Both the position numbers and the translations under genes were made by a program. A stretch of DNA of 64,000 nt from Ceratopteris richardii (taxonomy: Eukaryota > Streptophyta > Polypodiopsida > Polypodiales > Pteridaceae): contig CM035416.1 of assembly GCA_020310875.1 (NCBI GenBank), positions 72,484,983 to 72,548,982 on the forward strand, written 5' to 3'. The notes beneath the pieces are model-generated. The model did not search any database and was not told the origin of the DNA. It worked only from the letters and a program-made list of their open reading frames with translations. Shown one piece after another: positions 18,222-29,510 of the stretch (its first letter is position 1; every line of letters starts with the position of its first letter).

Positions 18222-20440
18222 GGATGGAAAGGTGAACTAGAGGGAAGCACCTCCTAATTCCAATGCTTCTCAAGGATGGCCTTACAATAACACCTTGAGC
18301 AACCATATGCCCCATAGCCTTATATCACTATGGACATTATCTTTGACAAGCTGATCATCCTTCATCCTATGATTTTGGAAACAATCCCCATGAGGGGGAG
18401 TCACAAAATCACAAAAATGAGTATCTCCATGAAGCATTAGCCTTGACAAGTGACATCAACCTATCACACCTTCAGAAAACATGATCCACAAAGGAAAAAG
18501 GTACATTTGTATGACTATACACATAGCCTTGCCTCTCTTCATGAGGCTCTTGAAAAAAATATGGAGTTTCAAGCATGGAAATGAAAGGTTCTTAAAGTCA
18601 GAAACAATGAGTGAATCTTTACAACAATTTTTTCTCACTAAACATAAATGCTTGTGAAGGTACACAAAGTATGTGAGAAGAAGAGAATGGAAGAGGAATA
18701 GGAAGAACTAGTTGACAAAGCAACTTCATGAGGTTTCAACCTTGTCCAAATCCAAATGAAAGAGCCTTAACCTTGCACCTAGTCCTTGATCATGTAACAT
18801 AAGGATGAGTAATAGAGAGTGGTTTGGATGCACAAAAACTAGCAGAACGAAGGAGACTGAACATAAAGTGATCATGGGATGGAAAAGTGGACAAGAGGGC
18901 GCACGCACTATGTCCATTGCATGTTGAAAGGGGCCTTACAACACAAACTTGAGCATGATTGTGTCCAATAGCCTTATACGACTTCATGCCATGCTTGATA
19001 GTAGATCCTTGAATCCTTCAAGCCATGAAATTCCACATCCATAAGCCCAAGGTTTTTGGACACTATGCCAAGCATATGGGAAGTATAAAAAAACAAATGG
19101 TTGGTTGTATTTGATTTAGAAGCTCTCTAAAGAAGTCTCGTGCACCTATAAGTAGTGGAATACTTAAGAAACATAGATTCAATAAAAAAACTTGAACTAT
19201 AACCCTAAAGATGAGTATGCACCAATATGTATCCATGCCAACTTTGGTTGCAAAATTGAGAGAAGCACCAAACCCTTCAACACATTCAATGCAACTTCAT
19301 GTATGCCCTAAATAGATATCAACCTACATGTAGACCTTCCATTCAAACGTGTGTCAAGCCTCCTAAGCATTGGTGTTGGATTTTGGACACAATCCCCATG
19401 AGGGGCAATCACAAAACCCAATGACTGGTTGCCATCTATTGAGATCTTCAAAGATCCAATCATCCAACAATTCCAAACAACCTCAGTAATTTTAGAGCCT
19501 TCCAATATGAATTAGCTTTTCAACTCCAAAAGCCCCCAAAGGTGGATTCATTAGACATGAAACTCTGTAAACATCTCTTAGTTACCAATCTAGGAGAGAA
19601 GACCACCACATTCTTCTAAATATCCCAAAATCTCATTAAGAAGATCAAAATTGTGGTGCACGTGTGACTTAGTTATTCTCAATGGAGAGACAAGGGACGA
19701 ACAAATTCTTCTTTCGTTCATAATTCCATCCGTGATGTATGTTTTAATTGCTCTATTACCCTTAACCTTTGGCATGAAAACGTGAGTCTAAGATGAGGTG
19801 AACCGAAGAGGAAGCATGAGTTATGGCTTTCCAAATAAATTCCTAACGTACTTTTGTAGTTTATGGCGTGTTTGTGATTTATGAAAATAAAAGTATAATG
19901 AGCCGCATGATGTAGCTAAAAAACATAACCATACATGAAACTCAAATATTCAAAATAGATTCATATACAAAGGTTACCACAATGTTGGCCTTCCTCCAAC
20001 CGGCTTCCAACTATAGGTATGGTATTTCATCCTTGCTTAGGTGAGGAGTTTGGACACCATCCTTGAAGTGGGATAGTCACAAAAAATACACCCTAATAAA
20101 CACACCAAGCTCCATATATTTCAATCCTAAAATACACATAAAAACAAGGGATCAATTAGCTTCAAACATTTCAGAGAAGAGGAAACCATATGGAGTCATT
20201 CCATCAGCCAAATAAAACATTTTGATTTCTGCAACTCGTGGGCATCAAAACATCTATACAGTGGGAGATGAAACGATCTCAAACTGATATGCGTTTCAGG
20301 CTCCATGTAATTTGTCAACCTATAAAAGCAAGGAGCATACGAAAAAAGAACTTAGAATAGTCCAAATCATAAAAACTTCCAATTGGGACCTTCAAGTGGT
20401 GTTACAAGTGTGGACACGATCCCCCTTGGGGCAGTCACAC
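18222..20440 (-). repeat. Field of diverged long-period repeats with a recurring 28-bp motif
   Basis: A block 'gatggaaaggtgaactagag...ggccttacaa...atagccttata' at 18222-18330 recurs at 18876-18990, about 655 bp on. A motif of the form GGACACAATCCCCATGAGGG + GCAGTCAC occurs at 18377, 19385, 20052 (diverged) and 20412, with a weaker copy at 19055; intervals fall near 330 or 670 bp. On the other strand the motif reads GTGACTGCCCC...GGGGATTGTGTCC and is found in the interior of the non-autonomous LTR element at 36685, 36947 and 37356. This field may therefore be a fossil piece of a related element in the opposite orientation. No protein similarity seen. Confidence 0.55.
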
Positions 20441-21100
20441 ATATCCCCAATGACTGAGTTTCTCAAGCAATGATTAGTAAAATAAAGAAAGTTTATTATT
20501 TGAGTGCTCGATCGATTTAGATGGATCTTAAATCGAACACCATTTGGTCACTCCCATGAATGGCCAAAGATCTTGAGACTAGACAAGGAATGGTTCATAT
20601 TCTCACTAAGACAAGGAATACACAAATGTCACCTAAGTTTTGACTCACAAAAATTTCAAGTATCTTTGAAATTTGAATTGGATGAATATAGTTTTAGTTT
20701 CTTCTTTCTACTTTCATAATCTTTTGGATCTGATTTAGATAGATTATTTGATTCGTTTCAAGGAAGACTAGGTTTAACTAGTTGGAACAAGGTAACTAAA
20801 TCAAACATCCCAGATAGGTGTTCTATACAAGAAAACAATGTTTAAAAGATGCTAAGTCTAAGTTGACTTATTCATTTGAGTTTGCGTCAAGTTAAATACC
20901 ATAACTTTAATGACTTTCATAGATCTCAATACAGTCTTGAAAAGAAAAGTTAGGAATTGCTCATAACATTGACAATTCCCACGAACTTAAAGTTGAAGTC
21001 TTTGAGAAAAGTGTCCTAAGTTGGACAACTTTCATTTTTTATTTGACTTGGTTAAGTTAGAATAAGGTTGACTAAAACTTAAATGGAAAAATTTCTCCTG
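20441..21100. other. Unassigned AT-rich flank of copia C
   Basis: No recognisable gene. The sequence on the other side of copia C (27443-27626) has similar composition, consistent with one region split by the insertion. Confidence 0.4.
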
Positions 21101-21105
21101 CATTC

Positions 21106-22026
21106 TGTTGGTGTAGGGCAATCAACAATTGGAGTTTTTATGAAAGTTTTGAAGTCAAGGACTGAAGAAAAGATCGAGATACGAAGCACATGTTCAGAGA
21201 ATGAGGATGTGTATACATATGTACATTAATTCAGAGATAGTTCACTTAGTCTTTTGTATAGCCATGAGCTTGTAAATATTTGCCTATATATACAAGGAAA
21301 AATGTCTGGGCAAATATGAGAGAGTGTGTGAGAACAAGAATTGAAGAGAATTAGAAGTCATTAGACACTTGTGAAGTGTGTAGTATAGCTCTCTCATCCA
21401 TATGTAAAACTTTTCAGTAATGAAGAAAAGTTGCGCCTGATTTTTCTGAGTGTAATAGGTTGTGAGAATTATGAGTAGAAACATCATATGTGAAGAAGTG
21501 TTGAGTGTCTTTTGAAACAGGCGCAATTTCGATGGTCAAATCATTTCTCAGTGCACAGTGTAAAGTTTTGCACAAATGAGGAGTCAAAATCTAAGGTGGA
21601 AGGTAATCCATCTATGGCTAAAAGCATTTGCATAAACAGGTTTTCTAGTTTGTGAGAACCAAGCCTTAGAAGTTGCAGTTGTCAAAGTCAACTGTAAAGA
21701 ACTAGAGTTTTAGACATAGGTAACTTGTTAAGATCATTTCTCAAGATCTACTGAATATTTTGGAGTGATTTAACTTGGAGAAGGTGCGCAAACTATATGC
21801 GACATCTTGTGCAAAGTTTTGTAAAGAACTTTACACATTTGATAAGTCAATGAGTGAGTTATGTGCAGCAGACTTTCTGTGTAGTCATCTTCTTCACAGT
21901 TTATCCAAAATTTTCATAATTGATCATTGATCCTCCAAACTGGTGAAGGTTTTGAGTTACGCTTGATATAGAGGTGCTCTAATTTCAAGAGTAGCTTGTT
22001 CTTTTGGAGATTAACACTCTCCATCA
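21106..22026 (+). repeat. 5' LTR of copia C (921 bp)
   Basis: TGTTGG...CATCA, with a TATA-like TATATATAC at 21285-21293. About 100 bp shorter than the 3' LTR because one segment near 21450 is absent. Confidence 0.92.
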
Positions 22027-22027
22027 G

Positions 22028-22039
22028 TGGTATCAGAGC
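22028..22039 (+). promoter_or_regulatory. Primer-binding site, initiator-Met tRNA type
   Basis: TGGTATCAGAGC, the standard plant copia primer-binding site, one base after the 5' LTR. Confidence 0.92.
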
Positions 22040-25000
22040 AGGAAGTATCAAAATTGAAGAAAGGAGGACCCCGACTGCTGCAGTTATAAATAATTCAACA
22101 TTTGAAGATACAAAAGGTGAAAGCTTGAGAGCAAAGCTTGAGAAGGAGGCCATAAGACATCAAGGAAAACAAAAGGAACAACATTCAAAGTAAATGTAAC
22201 CTTAATCCTCATAAAGCTTGAAGGATTTAATACACAGGTGAAGAAAGGATGGGAGATTCCCTTCGGATAGAGAAACTGGATAGAGAGAACTATCCAGCAT
22301 GGTCAATGAGGATGGAAGCTCATCTTATGAGCAAAGACTTAATAGGTTATATTATAGGTGAAGAAGAAAAGCCTCAGTTCAGAGATCCTAGTGTTCCAAC
22401 TAGGGAGGAATTATCAGATTTGAAGACTTGGATGAAGAAAGATGCTCAAGCTAGGAGCATTATCTACATGGCAGTTAATGACTACTTGCTACCTCACATT
22501 AAAGGTCTTGAAAGTGCAAGTGATATATCGAATGCTTTGGAAGAGCATTTCCAAAACACCACAAAGTCAAGGAAGGCATCCTTGTGGGCAGAATTTACCA
22601 CATTCAAGAAGAAGGCCTCTCAATCCATCTCATATTATGTAACAAGGATGAAGGACATTGCAGATGCATTAGGAGCAGTTGATGAAGATATTGAGGAGGA
22701 TAAATTGGTAAGGCAAATCCTCACAGGTTTGAGAGGTGATGACAAATGGAAGCCATTCATTTTGTCTACTGAATTATCACTAAATCATTTTACTCCTGAA
22801 TTAAATCAGTTGCTAGGACACATGCTAACCTTTGAGCAGGATGTCAAAGGTGAAGGTGATAAAAGTGAAGGTCAAGCAATGTATTCAAAGGATAAGAAGA
22901 AGAATAGCAAAGGGAAGCAACAAACAAATGAGGAACAACTAGTCAAGCTAACTTCCTAAGAGGAAGAGGAGGTGGAAAAGGTAGAGGAAGAGGTAGGAGT
23001 AATAAAGATGGAGTCAAAGCTTGCTGGATTTGTGGTAAGACAAATCATTTAGCTAATGATTGTTGGCATAACACTCAGAATAATGGTGGATATAATCAGA
23101 ATTTTAATTCAAGAGGAAGAGGTGGCATAAATCAAAGAGGTTATTTCAAAGGTAGAGGTAGTAGAGGCTACTTTGGAAGAAATGCAGGTAGAGGATTCCA
23201 AAGTCAACAATACAACAATACCTACTACAATTATGCTTCAAATCAGAAGGAGGATTCAACATTGATAATGAATGCAACTTGTGAAAGGCAAAGTGAAGAT
23301 CAAAGAGTCTTCTACATTGACTCAGGGTGTAGTAATCACCTGAGTGGCAACATAGCATTGATGATTGATTTGGAGAATAAGGTAACTAATCATGTAGTTC
23401 AAACAGGTGACAATACAAAGCATAATGTGAAGTCAATTGGATCAGTGAAGGCCAAGGGTGGTAGTACTCTCTTGAGTAAGGTTTTGTATGTTCCTAAAAT
23501 TCCAAAGAATTTGATAAGTGTAGGACAAATTGTTGAAAAAGGTTATGAAGTTAGGTTCATTAATGAAGGAGTTTTTGTGGAAGACCCTAGCAATGGGTAT
23601 AAAAACTTGTTTCAGGGAAGAAAGAAGGAAGATCGTTCACATTGAAGATTCAAGGTAACACTGGTCATGCCTTGTACACTATGGAGGACATAATATCTCA
23701 GAGTTAGATCTTTGGCGCAAAAGGCTTGGACATTTTAATGAAAGAGGTTTTGAAGATATGGTTAACAATGGTTCAGTGCTTGGATTGCCTAATGTTGCAG
23801 GTCAACATATGACATACAGATGTGAGGCATGTCAATTAGGTAAGGCTCATAAGCAATCTTATTCCAAGCATGGTTTTATGTATTCAGAAAAGCTTGAGTT
23901 GGTACACACAGATGAGTGGGGACCATCAAAGGATTTTAGTGTCAATGGTTCAAGGTATTATGTGATTTATGTTGATGATGCTACCAGATGGATCACTATC
24001 TATGTGATCAAAGATAAGTCAGAGGTATTTAATACATTCAAACATTATCATGTGTATGCAGAGAGAATTACACGTCAAAAGTTGAAGAGACTAAGGTCAG
24101 ATGGAGGGGGAGAGCATTTCTCTAATGAGTTTAGTGATTACTTGTGGAATGTAGGCATAAAAAGGGAAATTACTTGTAGGTACTCTCCTCAACAAAATGG
24201 TGTAGCAGAAAGGAGGAATAGAACTCTTGTTGAGTTTGCAAGATCCATGATGAAGGAGAAAAATTGCCCAAATTATTTGTGGTTTGAGGCTATAAATACA
24301 TCCACATATTTGGTCAATAGATTACCATGTAAAGCTTTGCAGGGTATGAAACCATATGAGGCATGGTGTGGTAAGAGACCTACTCTAGATCATTGCAAAG
24401 TATTTGGGTGTTTGGCATATGCATACGTGCCATCTCAATTAATGAATAAATTGGAACCTAAAGCTGAAAAGTATGTATTTATTGGATATGATGATAAGCA
24501 GATGGGATATAGGTTGTGGAGTCCATCCACAAAACAATTCCTTGTGTCTAAGGATGTTACATTTGATGAGCAAGGTACGTGGTATGCAGGTACACTTAAT
24601 GTTCATGCAGATGATGAAGAAATTATGAATCAAAAGAAAGGTAAATCAAAGGTTCAGATATTTGATGAAGAGGAGAACAATGAAGTACAGATTGAAGTTG
24701 AAGAAGTGCCATGTTTTGATCTAGAATGTGATGAACCAGAAACCTCAAGGAGTGGAGAACTCAGAAGGTCAACAAGACATAAATGGCAACCTACAAGGTA
24801 TAGCTATGACACTTCTTTTTTAGCTACCAAAGATTATGCTTATATGATAAAGGCAAATGAAGACCCTTCTACGTATGAAGAGGCAAAAGGTAAGGAAAAT
24901 TGGGAGAAAGCTATGTAGGAAGAGTATGATGCATTGATGGAGAATCGGACATGGGATTTGGTTCCTAAACCAAATAGTCAAAAGATCATTGGATGCAAAT

Positions 25001-26415
25001 GGGTCTACAAGACAAAGAGATTTGCAAATGGAAGTGTGTCTAGGTATAAAGCTAGACTTGTTGTGAAAGGGTTTGATCAGACATATGGTATAGATTATGA
25101 TGAAACCTATAGTCCTGTGGCAAAGATGACAACCATCAGGACACTCATAGCTATTGCTGCATGTAAAGGTTGGAAATTATGTCAACTAGATGTGAAGAAT
25201 GCTTTTCTAAATGGTTATATTTCAGATGATGTTTTCATGGAGCAACCACAAGGATTCAGAGATGAAAGGTATCCAGATCATGTATGTAAGCTCAAGAGAG
25301 CTTTGTATGGTTTGAAGCAGGCTCCAAGGGCATGGAATTATAGACTTGTGAAGTTCTTGAAAGAACTTGGTTTCCAAGTGTCTAAAGCAGATAGTAGCTT
25401 GCTTGTCAAAGCAAGTGATGATGGATTTATTTACATGTGCATATATGTTGATGATATAATTCTTACACGTACAGATGAGAAAGGCATTCAAAGCCTAAAG
25501 AAGCAAATGGAGAAAGAGTTCAAGATTAGTGACTTGGGAGACTTGTCATACTTCTTGGGCATGGAGATTTCATACACTCAACATGGAGTGTATGTAACTC
25601 AAGAAAGGTATTTGAAAAAGTTGTTGATCAAGTTTAAGATGAATGATTGTAGGGTAGCACCTACTCCAATGGAGGTGAATCACAAATTGAGTAGATTTGG
25701 AGGAGAAGAATTCAAGGATATAAAGCTATATCAAAGTTTGGTTGGTAGTCTGATCTATGCGACATTAACTAGGCCTAACTTGTCATATGCAGTTGGAGTA
25801 TTGTCTCAATTCATGCATTGTCCTAGGAAAGAACATTGGATTTCAGGACAAAGAGTGTTGAGGTACATTAAGGGTACACTCAAAGAAGGTTTGTATCATG
25901 GTTTTACATCAGATACAAACATCAAGATTTATAGTGATACAGATTGGGCAGGTAATCCTGATGATAGGAGATCAACTTATGGATACTTGTGTTATGTGGG
26001 AGATAAGTTAGTTTCATGGTGTTCAAAGAAGCAACACACAGTTGCTTTATCATCCATAGAGGCTGAGTACAAAGGTATGGTTGAAGCATCAAAGGAAGTA
26101 ATATGGCTTAAGACTCTTATGAAGAGTTTTGACATTATCTAGAGTACACCCACTATTCATGGAGATAACATGAGTTCATTGTATTTAGCTACTAATCCTA
26201 TTTTTCATGCTAGGACTAAACATATTGAGATTCAGTATCACTTTCTAAGAGAGAAGGTGATGGATAAGGAGATTGAAGTAATACATACTTCAACAAAAGA
26301 TCAGATAATTGATATGCTAACCAAAATCTTGGATGGACCAAAGCTACAGAGATTCAAAGATATGGCAGGCATAAAGAAGATAGAGAAAAACCTCAATTGA
26401 TGATTGAAGGGGAGC

Positions 26416-27437
26416 TATTGGTGCAGGGCAATCAACAATTGAAGTTTTGATGAAAGTTTTGAAGTCAAGGACTGAAGAAAAGATCAAGATATGAAGCACA
26501 TGTTCAGAGAATGAGGATGTGTATACATATTTACATTAATTCAGAGATAATTCACTTATACTTTTGTATAGTCATGAGCTTGTAAATATTTTCCTATATA
26601 TACAAGGAAAAATGTCGAGGCAAATATGAGAGAGTGTGTGAGAACAAGAATTGGAGAGAATTAGAAGTCATTAGACACTTGTAAAGTGTGTAAAATAGCT
26701 CTCTCATCCATATGCAAAACTTTTCAGTAATGAAGAAAAGTTGCACCCGATTTTTTTGAGTGTTCTTCTTCTGTGCTTGATCATTTCAAGAATCCTTTTG
26801 TAGGTATCTAATTCCATAGTTAATGAGGCTATGGTTAAAGTTTGAGAGCCTAATTGTAAACAATGTATGAGAATTATGAGTAGGAACATTCATATGTGAA
26901 GAAGTGTTGAGTGTCTTCTGAAACAGGCGCAATTTTGATGGTCAAAGAATTAATCATTTCTCAGTGCACAATGTAAAGTTTTGCACAAATGAGGAGTCAA
27001 AATTTAAGTTGGAAGGTAAGACATCTATGGCTAAAATCATTTGCATAAACGGGTTCTAATTTGTGAGAACCAAGCTTTAGAAGTTGTAGGTGTCAAAGTC
27101 GACTGTAAAGAACTACAGTTTTAGACATAGGTGACTTGTTAAGATCATTTCTCAAGATCTACTGAATCTTTTGGAGTGATTTAACTTGGAGAAGGTGCGC
27201 AAACTATAGACAACAACTTGTGCAAAGTTTTATAAAAAACTTTACACATTTGATAAGTCAATGAGTGAGTTATGTGCAGCAGACTTTCTTTGTAGTCATC
27301 TTCTTCATAGTTTATCCAAAATTTTCATAATTGATCATTGATCCTCGAAATTGGTGAAGGTTTTGAGTTACTCTTGATATAGAGGTGCTCTAATTTCAAG
27401 AGTAGCTTGTTCTTGTGGAGATTAACACTCTGCATCA
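26416..27437 (+). repeat. 3' LTR of copia C (1022 bp)
   Basis: Colinear with 21106-22026, preceded by the purine tract 'gaaggggag'. Carries an extra segment near 26762-26865 (ttcttctgtgcttgatcatt...) that the 5' LTR lacks. Confidence 0.92.
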
Positions 27438-27626
27438 CATTCTACATAGGATTTTTGAAGTCTATGCCCTTAAAGTAGCCCTTGAATTAGGTACTAGATC
27501 AAGTAAATGTTGGGTGGAAATGAATTATGGTACAAGCATCTAAGTTAGATGTTTGAGTCAACCATGTTTCTAGTTTGACTTTCAAATCAAATTCAAGTGA
27601 ACCCAGAGTCCTCAAAGTCTTGATAG

Positions 27627-27856
27627 TGTTAGAGTTCGAGGTCTGCGGAAGCATACACACATCACAAGGAAGAAGAAGAAGCTTGGAGCACAACCCACAA
27701 TACTGAATGTATTACCACTAGAATTATAAAGGTAAGTAACCCATTAGGGCTATATGCATATATACAAGCTGGGGGAAAAAAACCTCTTAAAGAAGACAAA
27801 AAGTGCCCCAGTAGTCCTAGTGTGTTCACACACATCACTACCTACATATATCAACA
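27627..27856 (-). repeat. 3' LTR of copia B
   Basis: 230 bp, TG...CA ends on the minus strand, next to a clear polypurine tract at 27857-27870. No second LTR is left to compare. Confidence 0.75.
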
Positions 27857-28738
27857 AATCCCCCCTGGGAGTGATGTCGTGAACAAGGAGCTAGCACTCA
27901 TGTATAAGGAAGCTCCAAGATATGTGGAATCAATCCAAAAAAGGAAGTAAGCCCAAAGCGTTGCGGAAAGCTTCAAACTTCTCCATAGGCATAGCCATTG
28001 TGAAAAGGTTTGCAATATTCTCCTCTGTGGGCACATATGCCAAACTGATCTCTCTAGCAGAGAACCTCTCCTTGACATAATGATAGTGCACCTCAATGTG
28101 CTTAGTGCGAGCATGGAACACTTGGTTCCTCGCAATTGCCAATGTGCTCTGACTATCAATGAAGATGGTGGTGACAGAAGACTAACCAACACCCAAATCA
28201 ACCATAAGGCATCTGAGCCACACATACTCAATAGTCGCTGTGAAAGCTGCCCTATACTAAGCCTCACAACTAGAAGTGGCCACAGTAAGCTGCTTCTTGC
28301 TCAACCAAGATATGCATGAACTACCAAGCATGAAGCAGAAAACACTAGCGGACACATGAGTGTCATAGGAACCAGCCCAATTAGAGTCAGAAAAGCAAGC
28401 AAATCTCATGGTTATGATTCCCCCTTGGGATAAAACAATCCAAGTTAGTCGCGTACAATTCAAGTAGTGAAATATGCACTTAATCGCCTACCAATGCTTG
28501 ACACATGGAAAATGCATAAACTTGCTCATCTATGAGATAGCAAACTCAATATCTGGCCAAGTAATGCATAAGTAAATCAATCATCAAACAACCTACTGAT
28601 AGAGAACAACGTGAAATGCATCTCCAAAATCATGAAGAATCAATCCTAAACCTTTATTCAAAGTAATGACAATAGGTTTGCAGTCCTCAAGGCCAAAACA
28701 CTACAAGTATCTGTCAATATATTTGGTTTGACACAAAG
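27627..28738 (-). mobile_element. Ty1/copia element, minus strand, 3' portion (copia B, part 1)
   Basis: A 3' LTR of 230 bp (27627-27856, TGTTGATATATG...CTCTAACA) is preceded on the minus strand by the polypurine tract CCAGGGGGGATT. Upstream on that strand is RNase H (DSNWAGSYDTH, SWLSKKQLTVATSSCEA, KHIEVHYHYVKERF). At 28738 the copia is interrupted by the non-autonomous element 28744-38370 and resumes at 38376. Broken fossil. Confidence 0.85.
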
Positions 28739-28743
28739 CTATT

Positions 28744-29485
28744 TGTTGGGTTGTAGGGTATGCACACACCCTCAATGGTGCATAGGAACCCTCCCTAGAC
28801 CATAATAATAACCCTCTTTGTATATACTTGAGTGTCACATGTGAACACTCTCCAAAAATCACTTTTTGATATATCCTTAGACCATAGTGTAGGTGACCCA
28901 TGGATATTTCACCTTTTTTGCTCTTCCAAGGAAATCCCACATAGAAATTCCCACGCATGCATCTTCTTGGGATTTGTTGGTTGCAAGAAGAGATTTTAGA
29001 ATATACTAGAAGATATGTTAGTTAGAGAGAATCACCTTTTTTACTTTTCAAAAGAGCACATGGAGAATAGAGCTAAGCTTATAAATAGAAGCTCATTTTT
29101 GTAAGAAGGGGAGCTTTTGGTCGACGTGCTCTCATGTAATATCTCTTATCAATGGAAGATGCTCTCATTTACTCCAAGAAGACTATTTACATTTACATGT
29201 ATTGTGTCTTTGTGAGTGTGTGAGAGTGGTGTGTGTGTGCCTATGCATGTCTCTCCTTTGTGTGAGTAGAGTAGTTGCATTTGCTTGTATTTTCCTCATG
29301 GACTAGGATCCTTGACTCCCTATTCTCCGTGTTTTCAAGTATGTGGCATAGCATGGGGCTGATGCCAATGGCTTGAACATGTGGGAGGTAGGGGTGGATG
29401 AGAGGAGAGTCACTCTTGAGCTTTCCTTCTTGCTTCCATGCAAGGTGGTGAGGGTTCTTGGTCGTTCCTTGCTACAACCTCAACA
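28744..29485 (+). repeat. 5' LTR of the non-autonomous element
   Basis: TGTTGGGTTGTAGG...CTCAACA, with a TATA box TATAAATAG at about 29080. Matches 37631-38370 almost throughout. Confidence 0.96.
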
Positions 29486-29490
29486 CTTTT

Positions 29491-29508
29491 TGGCTCCGTT
29501 GCCGGGGA
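29491..29508 (+). promoter_or_regulatory. Primer-binding site, Asp tRNA type
   Basis: TGGCTCCGTTGCCGGGGA, one base off the complement of the 3' end of plant Asp tRNA (TGGCGCCGTTGCCGGGGA), five bases after the LTR. Confidence 0.85.
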
Positions 29509-29510
29509 TG

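Larger units (their letters stand above)
21106..27437 (+). mobile_element. Ty1/copia element, complete ends, broken coding (copia C)
   Basis: 6.3 kb with two LTRs and a 5-bp target duplication 'cattc' (21101-21105 and 27438-27442). Parts in order: 5' LTR; primer-binding site TGGTATCAGAGC (22028-22039); gag from about 22250 (MGDSLRIEKLDRENYPAWSM) with a CCHC knuckle CWICGKTNHLANDC near 23020; protease (FYIDSGCSNHLSG, about 23300); integrase (GKAHKQSY, then DDATRWI and QQNGVAERRNRTL, about 23760-24400); reverse transcriptase (QLDVKNAFLNG, YVDDIILT, about 24950-25600); RNase H (SSIEAEYKGM, KHIEIQYHFLREK, to about 26390). The order is that of copia. It looks nearly whole, with only a few breaks (roughly three to five). 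LTR divergence by hand is about 6% over the first 215 bp, so it is not recent, probably several million years old. Confidence 0.93.
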
